Positions 35,725-49,324 of a stretch of 64,000 nucleotides of DNA are shown here, piece after piece. Position 1 is the stretch's first letter. Each line of letters starts with the position of its first letter. The translations under genes and the position numbers were made by a program. The notes below the pieces were generated by a model. That model did not search any database. It saw nothing but the letters and a program-made list of their open reading frames with translations, and had not been told where the DNA came from. This stretch comes from Epiperipatus broadwayi (Eukaryota > Onychophora > Udeonychophora > Euonychophora > Peripatidae): contig JAQFVV010000186.1 of assembly GCA_028023455.1 (NCBI GenBank), forward strand, positions 434,001-498,000, given 5' to 3'.

Positions 35725-37640
35725 ATGGCTCTTATTCCCATGAGGATGAAAAGTCTCCAGCCAAGGAAACAGTTGGTAACTGAACATAAAGAGTGCCAAG
35801 AACCCCCTGATTATCAATGCAAGCTGCCATTCAATGATGATCTTTTATTTAGATACAACTGTAAATCAATTTCAAATAAAGGAAGATTGCAGGAAGTAGA
35901 AAAAGAACAGTCTAATATAAAATATGACATTGTTGAACTTTGTGAAGTTAGAAAAAATATCAAAAGTGGACATATACTATACTAAAAAGGCTCAAATATT
36001 GGAAGCAGAAATGGAATGGGATCATTATAAATAAAAAGTGGAACAAAAACATTGTGGAGATTGATGGTGTATCAGTCAGAGTGGAAATATTATTTATTCA
36101 AATAAATGAGATACCAAATGCAGATAATTCAATTTATGTTCCAACAAATTCTAATTATGAAGTAGAGAATTTTTAAAAGGATATACAAAATGCTTCTGAT
36201 CAGATCAAATAACATCTTAAAATTTTCATGGGAGATTTTAATTCTAGTATTGAGAAAATGATTTTAAGAAGAATGTGCTGTAAATTTTGTTATGGTAACA
36301 GAAATGAGAGAATGGTCATAAATTTATGAAGTTTGCAGAAAAGAAAAAGTGTATATTATGAATTCTTGAGTAAAATAATAAATGGAAATGAACATGGATG
36401 CACCAAATGAAGGTATATCAGAATTGGATTATATTTTGACTAACAGAAAATGTGTATTTTAAGATTGTAATGCTCTTAATAGATTTAACACAGGAAGTGA
36501 TTATTGATTAGTAGGATGTAAAATTCATGATAATGCCAAACTAGATGAAAATTATTAAGCAAAATGATATTAACAATTCATTGCATTTAAATTTGAACTT
36601 GCAAATAAATTTGCAAAATACTTACAGATTTGAAGATGGTTCAGATGTGAATGAAATTAATAAGCAAATAATCAATACACTATTAAGAATTGCAAGAAGG
36701 ATTGTTGATACTAAAAAAGCAGTTATCAGTAAATTTTCTATTGATATTCAAAGAATGTGTGAAGGAAAGAAGGAACATGAAAGTTTTTAGAAATGATCCA
36801 TTAAGAATTAAATATCTAAAGTTTTGTAAAATGACATGAAGATGAGATAATAACTATATAAGAAAATATAATTGTGAATTGTCAAGAAAGATATAGAAGA
36901 TAATGTCCTAAAATTGTAAAACAGCATCTTGATGTTGGAAGGAAAATTATTTCTGCAGTAAGAAAAAAGATGGAACTATTGCTATAATAAAAGAAATGAT
37001 ATCCTAAAATGTGTTGATGAGCCTAGAAAGAATTATATTGTAATAAAGTTTTAAAAAAACAATATCTTTTATAGTTATACACCTTCTGAATTGCCTAACA
37101 TCTTAAATGAAGAAATGAGACACAAAATGTTTGAAGAAAAGAATAGCTCAGAAAATAATGAAATTATACTTAATATCTTAAAATAAGCAGGGGAAGAAAT
37201 AAAATTGTTGACAAAGTTATATACCAAATGCCTAAATCAGAAAGATGCATCAAATGATTGGAAGAATGCAGTAGTAAAATACTGATCTTTAAGAAAGATG
37301 ATAATTACAGTTCTGTTAGTCTTCTATAAGTTTTAGGCAAAATCTTTATCAAGATGATTACAATTCATGGATCACATCCAAGTATTAATAAAAGTTATAG
37401 AAAGGATCAATGAATATGAGTAGTTGATTATAAATTGGAAATTTAGTTCTATAAGCATTTTCATAGCAATGAAAGCATTGGATTACCAAGACTTTAGATC
37501 CAGAATAGTACCATTCTGAAGATTATATATATTAAAATGCAGCAGAAATTAGGATTAAGATTGAAAACACTATATGTCCGGGTCATTCCATATTTCCAAC
37601 ACTTTTAAAATTATGTTGTGGATTAAAATGGGAAATAAAT
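35725..37640 (+). pseudogene. RTE-type LINE relic, endonuclease plus RT, head-to-head with its neighbour
   Basis: An endonuclease start (RYNCKSISNKGRLQEVEK, then YDIVELCEVRK) lies at 35.85-35.96 kb. Further blocks are INKKWNKNIVEIDGVSVRVE (near 36.06 kb), IYVPTNSNYEVENF and KIFMGDFNSSIEK (near 36.23 kb, GDFN intact). RT remnants follow (a SVSLL block near 37.32 kb), ending with a CCGLKWEINK-like block at 37.62 kb. Many stops and frameshifts. It shares its family with the copy at 32.57-35.34 kb on the other strand; their 5' ends face each other about 0.4 kb apart. It ends near the position where the 49.33 and 53.99 kb copies begin. Confidence 0.75.
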
Positions 37641-38625
37641 AAATGAAGATTATTTACTTTATTAAGATGGGTTGTTCCTTTAATATCATAGTCTTTAGAT
37701 AATAATATTTTGAGTTGTTCTATTGGATATGAGAAATATTTTGTCTTATATGCTTCATATTTTATTAATATATTTTTATGGTATCTTAGTGTGAACACAT
37801 TTATAGAAAAAAATAAATGATACTTTGGTATTATTCCTGCTATGACATATTATTTCAGTGATGTATTATTTTAAGGTTTCTATGTTTAAAATAATGCCTC
37901 CAATGAAAATATGGACAAACTTAATCAATAAAATTTGTCTGCAGATCCCATGGAGGTGTTATTGTAAACATATCACAAACTTAGAATAATACTTCACTGA
38001 GAGTAATATTGTCATAGCACATGTAATATAAAAGTTCAAATCTAAAAAAAAATAATGGGAGATGTATATTCATTTTAGAAAAATAAAAAAAGATATTATG
38101 ATACTAAATAAAACAGATAGATACTCATGAGATGTGCTTTTTTAGTATGATGTCATCAAAGCCATTTTCCCCTCTCCCATCATGCTAAGGCACTTTGCCC
38201 CATCATATTCCACATGTGTGTAATAGCAAACTTCAAATCTAAAAAAATACTTTCCAATGATGGAGAGATATATTCATTATGGAAACAAGAAATATGAAAA
38301 AGAATCCTGAAATGTTTTTTAAATGGTGAGCTGTAACAAAGTTTTAGATTTCCATTATTTTTTAACTTAAAAAAAAAAAGGCAAACTACAAGATAAAGTT
38401 GGACCTTTATTTAAAAATGGCAAACTGTAAGTTTAACCTTTTTTTTTAAAAAGCCCACAAATATAACAATTTTTAGCTGTAAATGTAGATAAAGTTTAAC
38501 AAAAAAAAAAAAAAGGATAAAAAACATAAGTATATCAACCTTTATTGTATTTTGAAATAAAAAAACCCAATTACTTAAAAAAATAATGTGCTACATTTGC
38601 TGTAAGTTTAACATTACATGTAAAA
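37641..38625. other. AT-rich sequence with diverged direct repeats
   Basis: Two related blocks (ttcaaatctaaaaaaa ... tatattcatt) occur at about 38.03-38.09 and 38.23-38.30 kb. A-rich and T-rich runs of 8-14 bp are common. No gene seen. Confidence 0.5.
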
Positions 38626-38629
38626 TATT

Positions 38630-39812
38630 TTTTTTGGTTGTCATCAATGAACCAACATATCCCACTGGATGGCGCTGTTTTCGTGCTAAAACACATAAAA
38701 ATGCCATTTCTGTGGCCGACACGTTCGAACCCGCGTTTTCTACAATACAACCTTTTATGTTGTACTACAGATTGCAGGCCGCTATGTCGCATCACAGTAC
38801 AGCATGTATGTTTATGCAGCAAATACATTTTCCCAATTCACACAGTTTATAAAAAGGTTACAGCTTGGGGAGAGGGTGTATTTTTTTTTAATTGGATGGA
38901 AATGTTATTTTCGTTGGATTTTTTTTTATTTTAAAGTATTGAAATGTTCAGATTTTGTAAAGTAATAATTAACAGACTTTTTACACCATAGTGTATTGAA
39001 GTTTTAAGTAGTAAATGTTGACGAGATATTGTATAAAGTGAATTGGAATTAGGTAATGCGTCAAGTAACGTACTGTTCGTAACATTTTCACGAGTGTGTA
39101 TACTTTTGAAATAAAAAAGAGCATTAACACAAAAATAGCCAGTAAGAAAAGTATAATTGTACACTGTTTTTTTAAATGTCTAAAAAGCATAAATTATAAA
39201 CATTTTATATATATTTATCGTTGTTTAAAAAAGTTTTAATTTCTTTCTTTTCTCCGACTACTGTTATACTTTGTTGAATGTAGTTTACGTTTATTGTTAT
39301 CATTTATTTTATAGATGTTAGTAAAAAAAAATATTTACAAAAATACGATTTTGATATTTTTTATTTTAACCGTAAAACTAACCCTAAAGCTAACCCTAAA
39401 ACTAACCGTAACAACTTTTACTTTTAGTTGTGATTCTATTTGAAATAAAAAAATAGCGGTAAACAACAACAACAACAAAAAAAGCAGTAACTCCTGTAAA
39501 AAAATCTCCATTAGAAAATTGATTTTTCTAATAAAAAGAAAATTAAAAAAGACGAATCAAATTGTAATTTGTTTATTTTATTTTACATTTATTATTATCA
39601 TTTAATTTGTATACGTTAATAAAAAATAATATTTAAAATTAAATAATATTTAAAAAAGACGATTTTCTTTTGTTTTTATTTTCGCATTACAAAAAACACA
39701 TCAAAATGATTATAATTAACGGCCCGTGAATGATCATATTTTATAGTTTTAGCGTGATAACTGCGCCATCCAGTGGGATATGGTTGCTCATCAACGAGAA
39801 CCTTTTTTTTTT
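38630..39812. mobile_element. Possible 1.18-kb element with about 75-bp inverted ends
   Basis: atcccactggatggcgctgt near 38.66 kb recurs inverted near 39.77 kb, and similarity extends through gtgctaaaac on the inner side and ggtt...tca...tgag/gaac on the outer side, with T or A runs outside. This could be a DNA transposon with terminal inverted repeats, or two SINE-like copies facing each other. The left side contains a B-box-like acgttcgaacccgcg. An ORF on the minus strand (38981-39190) starts with a basic, then strongly hydrophobic segment, but I do not recognise it. Confidence 0.5.
39375..39408 (+). repeat. Short telomere-like repeat (CCCTAA-related)
   Basis: Three successive units read ctaaccctaaag, ctaaccctaaaa and ctaaccgtaa, close to the animal telomere repeat on the C-rich strand but with a longer period of 12 bp. 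Only about 34 bp, so it may be chance. Confidence 0.4.
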
Positions 39813-41390
39813 TAAAATAAACTTTTAACAAAAAACAAAAACAAAACACAAATATACAAAGTAAATATATTTTTAAAAAAAATAAATTTATTAATCAAAA
39901 AAGATTACAAATAGGATAAATCATGTATACAATAAATAAATGACTGAGAAAAGGCTTTGATAGTGTTTATGAAAAAATTCAAAAAGTGTTAAATACTAAA
40001 ATTTTAAACAGAAAATTATTAAGATGGCAAAGCAACCTTAACCCATGTGTCCATGTGAATAGAAGGTGGAGAAAGCTCTGAAATGTATTTTTAAATATAA
40101 AACTGCATTACTTACAAATTATGCAAGAGATGTATTAAATTGTTGGAGGGGGGGGATCACTATGGCAGAGGGAACTGTTTAATATTTTCTAAAATGGAAA
40201 GGTCTGTGTATTTGATATAGATTAGTCATGTCAGGATTGTTAGTTGCCATAACATCATGAATGGAAACTTTGAATAAATGTTACCAGACAAAAATATCAT
40301 CAAAGTAATATTTCACAGCAGGAATAACACCAAATTACCTAATAAAAGATATTCTGTTTATATATTTAAAGAGTACTTATTATAATACTGCTAAGTTTAA
40401 TAAATGATAAATTCAATGACTATAGATTGATTAGAATGTTTTGTTTGAGAGCTTAATGTTGGATGGATGGGCCATGCTGATATTACACTTAGTGAAAGAT
40501 AAATGTCTCCTAAATAAGGATTAATAATATAGTATCATTATAACAGTTTATTATAAATATGAGAACTATTGGGGTTTATAAAACTTGAAGTAATCTTTGT
40601 TTATTTTGTAAATCTTAAATACTTATGACATATTGGGAATCTTACCACAGGCAACCTTCTTTATTGATTTATATGTTTGTGTAAACAATATTGTCTTACA
40701 TATCAATACATCTACCTGCAAACTATTTAATGACTTTTTCTCAAGGTCTTTATAATGTAAGAACGTTGTAGAAATATTAATCTAATTATTTTATATCTTT
40801 ATTTATTCTATTTTATGCAATATATTTTGTTTAATAAATTGTTTTGATTATTATCTTAAATGTTTTTGCAAATTAATCATCATCATATAGTTATAGGAGT
40901 ATAATTTTGGTAGTAAAATTTTCATTATACTCTTGTGCAGTTTTTATAAGTTAATATGATTTACGTTAAAATTGTCTCATAAGTCATTCGTACTATTGTT
41001 ACAGTTCATTTTATATGGTAAAATATATGCTGGATGCAATATCAAAATTCATCCATGACTTGAGAAACTATATTATAATGATAGTTAAGACACTTATATA
41101 TTTGAAGAGTATTAGAAGTAATATTTAAGTAAATATTACTTTGATACTCATAATGTTGCACTAGTAATATGTATAGTGTTTTATTGTTCATTATTAGAAA
41201 TTTATTAGCATATAATATATAATAAATGCTGAATAAAGCCTGGGCTGAATTTAAATATTAACTTGTAGTACAGTAATGGATGCTATTCATGTGCAGCTAT
41301 TTTGTTTATTGGTTATATTATTTTGAAAGGTTAGGCTAAGTGATAGCCAGTCACTCCTTGGTGATTGGAGAAAATTCTATTACTATATAT
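39813..41390. other. AT-rich intergenic sequence
   Basis: No gene, RNA or bounded repeat recognised; an AT microsatellite begins near 41.385 kb. Confidence 0.5.
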
Positions 41391-41401
41391 ATATATATAT
41401 A

Positions 41402-43540
41402 TTGTGCCGATGAAAGCTTTTAATTTCGTCTATCAATCTATTCTAATACAAAGGGCGCCACCAGATCACTACGTGTCTGGAAAATTTGTTTACTGTGATC
41501 AGAATAGATGATGATGATAGTTTGCGCCGACTAGACTCAGGGAGAAACAAGAGATCTTAAATTGTTTAGACAATTGCGACAAAAGCACAAAGACAAACAT
41601 CAGCCAAATTAAGTTTAAATATATTTAATAAAATTTTATTAAGAGAAAATTAACTTATAAGAAAAGTTTATAAGTTAACAATTATGATTAGCTCAGGCAT
41701 GTACCAGAAAGACTAAATGCAATGCTCTGGCGGATCTACTGATTCTCTAATAAACAAATCTAAAAGGGAGGAATCAAATTTCATTCAGCAGAGGATTCAT
41801 CTTAACATTGGTTCTCACTTTCAGATATTCAAACAATACGTCCTTGAAATAGATCAAAGAAGCCAGTGCCGATGAGCTTTTCGAGATCTAAACATGGTCA
41901 AACCTCGAATGTCCTTATATCAGTAAGAACTGCACCTATTACTACGTTTAAAATAACAGTGATTGATCCACCTCAAGAACAACTAAAAAATAAGATTGAA
42001 AGGAAATAAAACAATTAAAAACTGGTGAATCCCAACCAAACGATTGGCAAAATTAATAATTAAAGGTCTCAATAAGGGACAAGTATATAATTATAGAAAC
42101 AGTTATGTCTGCCCAGCATTTAAAGAAAATAAACTTACAAACAAATTCTGAGTACACGCTCTGATAAATTTAAAGCACACATAATAAATACAAAAAGAAA
42201 TCTATCGGAGAGTGCACATGAGTATGAAATATTAAAAGTTTAAATACTCTAGCAGATCGAAAGTATTGCTCACCTGTAATTTAAAGAGGGATATATTTTA
42301 TCTTCCTGCTGACAACTTATAAAATTACAAAGAAAAACAATTCTAATTTCTGCCTTCAGAGATGTAAGAAACGAAATCCCCACCTGCGGAAAATTAGACA
42401 ATAAAGTCGTCAGCCAAAAGATTTTGGAGGTTTAGCAATAGGGCAAACATAGAGTTTAAAATTAATTATTGAATATTAACATAATTACAGGTAAGCATTT
42501 AAAAGGCACGACTGCCAAAGCATTTATAAAAATACATAAAAATAGAAAACTCACTCGTCACTCTCCAATAAACAAAAATTGAAAGCAACTTGGAATCTTA
42601 AACTAAGATTCCAAGACATCTTACAAAATATTAGAAATCACAGCAAATATTAAATATGAGGCTATATTGTTTAGGAATACATATTTATGATTAGATTGAG
42701 TGGAGATTTAATGAGAATTAATTTACCCTGGGAAGAATAAAAAGAAAATAGTTACCTTTTGGTAAAAGCAATGTTCACGTAGAGTGCGCACTTTTACTTA
42801 AGTTCATTTTTGGGTTCTTTGACCATGGCAAGGTAGATGTAATGAGGTTCCGGCTTCTTGTAGGTGTTTAAGGCATTACTGGAGCAAATTTGGAAGTCAG
42901 GGATCCGTCTTTTGTTGAGTTAGCAAGCCATTCGGGTTTTGATAACACGTATAATATTTGTCATCTTGTTGCAAGTGAAATGGTTTAATAACAGCTGATG
43001 TCCTTTAAGAATTTAAATGTCCGTGCTGATATAAACTTTCACTTTAGAAACAGCTTGTCTATTTAAGAATATTGAATTAACTGCCACTCCAAATTTTTGG
43101 GGCTATTTATACGTTGCTCCATTTCCCGTGAAACACTTTCCTTGTTGTCCAATTTCTACACCTTAGGCAGGGCAAATATTAATCTCCCGCTCAATCTAAT
43201 CTAGGAATTCTACCCAGGGATTATTGAAATGAAAACAACTACATAAAAATCAAATCTCCGCTATTAAAATAAAAGCCACAGGAATGTAATTAGCTAGGTT
43301 GCTTGTTTTTTTTAATTAATTGATTTAAAGTAAAAACAAGCGGTATAAGAAAATTATTTAAAAATAAATTGATAACATTAAAATGATATAAACGCGTATG
43401 TATTAAACGCGTATGTATTTTGATACACGTATTCTTTTTAAATAATAATAAAAATTTAAACATTAAATAAGATTTAACAAAAATAAGTTTAGTGAAAATT
43501 AAAACTTAATCGGATTTCAATCAGGTTCAATATATATATA
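41402..43540. other. Compositionally distinct block without ORFs
   Basis: Sequence between two AT microsatellites (near 41.39 and 43.53 kb) looks richer in G and C than its surroundings (for example gggcgccaccagatcactac, tggcggatctactg, ttcccgtgaaacac). It contains no ORF of 60 codons or more. I found no terminal repeats or known domain. It could be a non-autonomous element of an unrecognised kind, or non-coding sequence of a host gene. Confidence 0.35.
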
Positions 43541-45830
43541 TATTAAACCAGATGTTGTTGATTGAATCGTGAACATCTATCATCAACTTTGAACTCTTTA
43601 AATATAATTTAAACTTGTGAAAACAAAATTATAAGACTTACTTTTATACAAAAAAAAATGAAACACTTATTTATTAATTCAATCTACACTAATGTAATTT
43701 AATTATTGCACCACCACGATCTCTTAGTCAGAGAAGAATAATGCCCAGAGGGCACAGGTGCCCAATCCAGAGCTATATATAATATATAACTGTGACCACA
43801 TTTGGACACAGATCTTCTCAACTGCAAAATTCAACACCTATCATTCAAAGCACTTTTTTGTTTTGGAGTAAACTCCAGGTGCCAGTTAATTACCAAAGCA
43901 ACTAATGTGCCCTGAATGATGGCCAACTAATTCAGCACCTAAGAAATCCCAACTAGCTCAATCAAAAAGATATAATACATTGCTGTTTTAATTAGTGGTA
44001 AAAGAATTGACCAACAAATATTAAATTTAAAGATAATTTATTAACTAATTGTAAACTACTTCTATAACTTCTTAATTAATCCAAACAATGATGCTTTTAT
44101 ATATAATAATCATATACACATTTTTAATACATAAAATAAAATATAATATAACAAAAGCATTAAACAATACCAGGCATTTAAAAACATATATCAATAATTC
44201 ATTTTATGCATGCTATAGAGTTCATTGGTTTTACTGACTGGAGGCTTTAAGGATCACAATGGTTACATTAATATCAGAAATGGAAATAAGAAAATGTTTA
44301 TTACCTATAGGATTTTGGAATGTGGAGACTTCTCACTGTTTGTTTCCTGTCTGTTTTCCAACCAGTTGGATTTTATTCTTCTGTGGAGGGTTCCTATTAC
44401 TGCTATCTCATGATAATCTTTTATTCAGGAAGTTAGATATTTCTCACAGCTTCAAATTATTAGATGGGCATTAATTCTAATGGGTAGGCTGCTGATGTTC
44501 CATCAGACTGGGGCAGGAATCCAGCCATATGCTTCCAATGACTGTTAACACTGCAGGATCTTTAGATACACCACTGACTCTGACTGATTAAAAAACTGAT
44601 TGACTGATGAAAAACTGACTATTTATGTGAAGACCTGTTGTCATTTTTTATTGGTTTCTATGCCCACCAGCTATATCCATTGTTGAAATTTGTCCACTGC
44701 TTTTGATTACATTTTTATAAGATTTTAATTAGTTAAGTTAATCCTGTTTTTAATTAGTAGCCATTGCTAATTCTGTTGTTTATGGATTTTTACTTAGTAG
44801 CCATTGTTAATTCTGTTTTTATATAGCTTATGATTGTATATAAATCTTTGAGGAAAATTTCAATTATACGCTTTCATTCATTTTTTAATATTCAACTTTC
44901 ATATTTCATTATATTAACATACACACATTTTATTATTATTTTTAAAATCAACTCGTTATAAACATTCTTATTTATTTTAAATAAATGGGAAGATATTTCT
45001 TTTTTTTTTTTAACTTAAATGAAAGAGATATTTTTAATTTTATGTAAAATATTTATTTTTAAACAGCTATAGTATTAACTTTTTCTAGGCCAAATTTTTT
45101 CCCCAAATTACTCTTAAACTTTCTGATTTTTTTTTTACTATTATTTCTCAAACTATTAAAACTTATATAAATGATGCAGGGTTTAATTCCCCCCTCCCCC
45201 AGGCTAGCTGTATTTTCTTCCTTTTTTATTTTTAAAACTCCAAACTTTCATAAACAACAACTCTCCTAACTTATTCTAACTTACACATTATTTATTTATT
45301 AAAATCTTCATTTTTATTTATGAAACTTATTTTACAGTGATTTTATTTATTAGAATTTTAATTTTAAAATCTTTATGTTGTTTATGAAAATTTTTATTTT
45401 AATAATTTTTTTAGACAACAATTGTTATGAATATATACTTTGCCTAGCGGTACAATATAAATATATTATAGCTTTGGGGATATTTTATTATTTTCATGAA
45501 TATGCTTCAATTATTTATTTTTCCTACCTTCAAGAAAATTAAATTGATGGTTTTAGTTAAGATATATCCAGCAACAGAGTTCTTTTGTATAGTATTAAAC
45601 TCAAGAAATAAAAAAACCAATAAATTCACTTTAATGGATGATGTTTGTTGGTGACCTATTAATTTATGTACATTTATTTTATGGATAATTACATAGCAAT
45701 AACGGGTACAATTCTCTGAGCATATTGGCTGGATTATTGTTAATTTCTCTTGCTTGATTCCCCAAGGACACAAATAAGCATTAAATGCCTTTTCTTTTTG
45801 TGACCACATGTATTTTATAGTGCTTTTACT
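43541..45830. other. AT-rich intergenic sequence
   Basis: A short diverged direct repeat (agtagccattg-taattctg) lies at 44.756 and 44.80 kb. The two overlapping ORFs at 44.2-44.5 kb have no recognisable motif. No gene seen. Confidence 0.45.
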
Positions 45831-45835
45831 TACCA

Positions 45836-46500
45836 CTAAACATCACATGATCACCATTCTTTATGCTTACACAATCTTATAACACAAAAGCAAAACTCTT
45901 CATACAGCAGTGCCACTCAGTGCAAGCCAGAGTAATCAGTGAATGCTAGGAGATTTGTTCATAAAATTCATATTTAGTGCCTTCTCATCCAATATCACTA
46001 GATTAGTTTTTATGTATGGTGCTACCATATGGAGAGTATTGCCTCTGTGTTATAATATTGTGAAGCATAAAGAATGGTGATCGTGTGATATTTAGTGGTT
46101 TAATACTAATCCTGCTCAGTAGGATTGTGGTGACTGTGGTTGTTAAAGAATCAAAGACACCAAAATATGTAGATGCTAATCTGAGTTCAGATCTTTATGA
46201 CTATACAAGCAAATGAGCTTGAATTGAAAACATTCTATTTTCATTTTGGACTGAAAGCTTTAAAGTTGACTAAAAAGGTAAAAGGTGGATTCTGAAGTGT
46301 TGCATTAGATCCTGACATCTAGATGCAGTGCTTTCAGATTTAAGGCTCCTCATTGATGAAAGCCACAGGCCAGAAACTAGTCTGGAGATATTGGATGAAT
46401 AAGCACTAGATAGGGATTTTATGCATAAACCTTCTACCATTCATTGATTATTCTGTCTTGCACTGAGTGGCACTACTGTATGGATAGTTTTGCCTCTGTA
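45836..46500 (+). mobile_element. Single-unit copy of the tandem hammerhead family
   Basis: Begins with an inverted unit junction (aaacatcacatgatcaccat, 45838 onward, followed by inverted agtgccactcagtgcaag). Then comes a full forward unit from gtgatcgtgtgatatttagt through the hammerhead-like motif to gcactgagtggcactactgt and agttttgcctc. The flanks cttttacttac and gttttatttac are similar and may be a worn target-site duplication. The left inverted part and the right end pair with each other as in other copies. Confidence 0.7.
46337..46396 (+). ncRNA. Hammerhead-like motif, C3 mutated
   Basis: TTGATGA (46353-46359) replaces CTGATGA. Stem II is GCC-ACA-GGC within aagccacaggcca. GAAA is at 46373-46376, stem III is C-TA-G, and the cleavage triplet is GUC (ends 46382), followed by TGGAGATATTGGAT. 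The C3 change would be expected to abolish activity, so this is a decayed copy. Confidence 0.5.
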
Positions 46501-46509
46501 TGGTTTTAT

Positions 46510-47620
46510 TTACATAATTATATATTTTTTCATGTATATATGCATAATAGTGGAGTAAATTTTGTATTATTGAGCTTTAAATTGTCATTTTGTAGTCTTG
46601 CAAAGAAAAAGCATAATAATAAATGAAGATCAGAATTATTCAAATTATGATTCTGGAGTTTTTTTTACAGATGTAAAAGTAGGACTCAAAGAAACGATTT
46701 ATGAAAAATATTTATCTTCTAAAAAGTTTTAATAATATAATGAATATTAAGAAAAAAAAACCAAGTGATTTCAAATTTGATTTTAACTTTTATTTGAACC
46801 TTAAGTTCAAATTGATCTATTTGGGGAATTGTTATAATGATATGAGAAATAGATAGAAGGAATAAAAACATCTGAGAGAATCCGTTAACATTTATGAATG
46901 ATGCCATTGAGAACTATAATGAATTAAACATCTGATACCTCATTTTGGTGAAATTCCATTTACATAGTGATCAAAAGCTTTGATACCTTTTACTACTTTA
47001 GTATGAGGGATGACATAAGTTTTGTAAATAGTTGTAATCTTAAATTCGAAATTTTCCAAAAAATGAATATTGTGAATGTTCTATATTCAAGTCAAGAAAT
47101 TTATATAACTTTAATCACAAATATGTAATGATGATCTTACCTTTCTGCTTTAATGTCTAAGCATATATAAAGAAAAATAAAGAAACAGCAAGAGAGAATT
47201 ATAAATCCTTTTCTATCTTCTACAGGCTGAATATTAGTTCATTGCTTCAATCAATATCTATAAATTAGTAATACCAACTTTATTAATTCCTCAGCTTTTC
47301 TTGATCCTTTATCATAGACATTCGATTAATAATTGTTTCTGTCTAGTATGAATCTATCACATAACTGGGCCAATTTCCAAAGATTATTTATGCTATACAT
47401 ACATACATACTTTATTTTTTAATTGAAAATAAATATAATCTTTACTTATATTGCATTTCATCTTTTTATAATTTTTTTGTGTAATTTTTTTGCTCCATAT
47501 CCATATCTAGTTACACCTGTCTATCCAGATAGCAAAATTGTTAAAATCATTTGTTCTTCAATTATTAATCAATTTCTACTAATTTTTATGCATCTCAATA
47601 TACTGCAAAATATTTATTTT
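46510..47620. other. AT-rich intergenic sequence
   Basis: No gene or bounded repeat recognised. Confidence 0.5.
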
Positions 47621-47635
47621 ATCTATCCAATTATA

Positions 47636-47874
47636 ATAATAACGTGAAAGCTAAAACCTTCAAAAAATGCACTTTAAACCTGCTTATGTGACATCCAATC
47701 AGATGTAATAATGACTGCATGTGGAACTCCCAATTCTAAAACAGAAGTCATTATTACATCTGATTGGCTGTCACATAAGCAGGTTTAAAGCGCATCTTTC
47801 GAAGGTTTTAGCTTTCACGTTATTACAATGTTATCTGCTTGCACTTAATAAATTTGATATATTTACATTTGTTA
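47636..47874 (+). mobile_element. 239-bp fold-back element with 13-bp target-site duplication
   Basis: Flanked by a perfect duplication, ctatccaattata (47623-47635 and 47875-47887). The arms (about 47637-47725 and 47741-47825) are nearly perfect complements, for example acgtgaaagctaaaacctt with its complement, and gatgtaataatgac with gtcattattacatc. An unpaired tail of about 50 bp follows the right arm before the second duplication. No hammerhead core is visible in the small loop, but the architecture equals that of the 1031-1340 element. Confidence 0.8.
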
Positions 47875-47889
47875 CTATCCAATTATATA

Positions 47890-49322
47890 ACTATTTGTCT
47901 ATACATCTATTCATACAATCATTCATCTGTTTATCTGTTTGTCTATCCATCTATCTATATGTATATACAGTATACACATTTGGTATATATTGCAATATTG
48001 TAGGCAGAGGTCAACTTTGGTCATATCAAATATTACAAGCTTATTAGAACTAGTAAAGTTAGAATAGGGAAATGATAAGATTTAATTTTTTCATGATTTT
48101 ATTATAACAATAAATATTGATTTATTTAAAAGTGTTTAATTTTTTTTCACTGATAATATAAAATTTCTAAGCATTTTTAAAAATAATAATGTGAATATTA
48201 ATAATTTGTCATAACTTGTAAAAGAGATAGAAAAGTATAAAATAAAGTAAATTTCTTTTATCTTTTCTCTTCAGTAATTTTAATGTTTAAAAGATAATAA
48301 GTGAGATAAAATAGGAAAAATTTTGTTTATCAAGGTTCTAAAAGAAAAGAAAAAAAAAGGTTTTAAAATTTTTGTTAAGAAATTTTATTTTAATTAATTA
48401 AAGCTGTTTTTTATTTTCTGCTTATCTCTTTAAAACAAAAAGTAATGTTGTTCAGATCAAAGGGTAATTAAAAGATTATCTTGTTTTTTTGACATAAGAG
48501 AAAAAATAACTATAGAAGAATTTTTATGAATGGGTTTTTTTAAATCAAAAAAGGGAAATAATTACATAACCTTTTGTAAAAATAGATTCAGTTGATCAGG
48601 GTTTAATGTGATCATGTCTGAGATAAGATGGGATTGTATGGATACAGGATTGTTCCAAAAAATAAGATACACGATAGATTGAGGCAGTAAATCTCTGTCT
48701 TGTTAGCAGCAGTTATTTTTGATTCAGCTGTTAAAGAAAACAGTACTAGGAGTTCATCTATGAAGAGAGAAGTGAGAAAGTTTTATAGTCCAAAGTAAGA
48801 TCCATCTCAATTTAAAAAAATAAATTTTAAGATGGATTTGAAAAAAAAAACAGGCTCTGTTTTAGCTAGAATCTGAGCATAATCAAACCTCACTATGTGA
48901 CATGTTCACTAAAAGAAAATGTAGAATATCTCTAGAGGAATGTGCAATAAGCATTGTTTCCACCCAAAAGCATGACTCTCATTCTGTTAATATGATCTGC
49001 AAATTAGTAGATTGGAAAATGGATAAACTTAGTCTGTATGTTAACCTGACCCACTTATTAATAGATTGAAAAAAATTGAATAAATTCTGCCTGAATTAAA
49101 CCTAAAAATATTAGATAGTAAAAATGGATAAATATAACTGTGTACATTACTCTGGAATTCTATATTAATGGAGAAGTTATCATAATGGAAATTTAAACCT
49201 ACAAAAGGAAAAATTAACAGAACTTCTAGGAAAAAAAAAGGAATTGTTTACTAAACAATGGAAGCTTACAAAATGATAATTATAAAAAAACTGAAAAAAA
49301 TAACTCCCTGGTAAAAAGATAT
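47890..49322. other. AT-rich intergenic sequence
   Basis: Includes a CTAT/CTGT-rich stretch near 47.90-47.95 kb. No gene recognised. Confidence 0.45.
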
Positions 49323-49324
49323 TA

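Noticed and set aside
38981-39190. Minus-strand ORF with basic start and hydrophobic segment as the first exon of a type II membrane enzyme
   Set aside because: Start context is weak, the donor (ACA|GTACGT) is only fair, and it lies between inverted repeats; not enough to call a gene.
44580-44640. ctgatgaaaaactgac stretch as a hammerhead
   Set aside because: Part of a short CTGA-rich repeat; no GAAA box at the right spacing and no stems.
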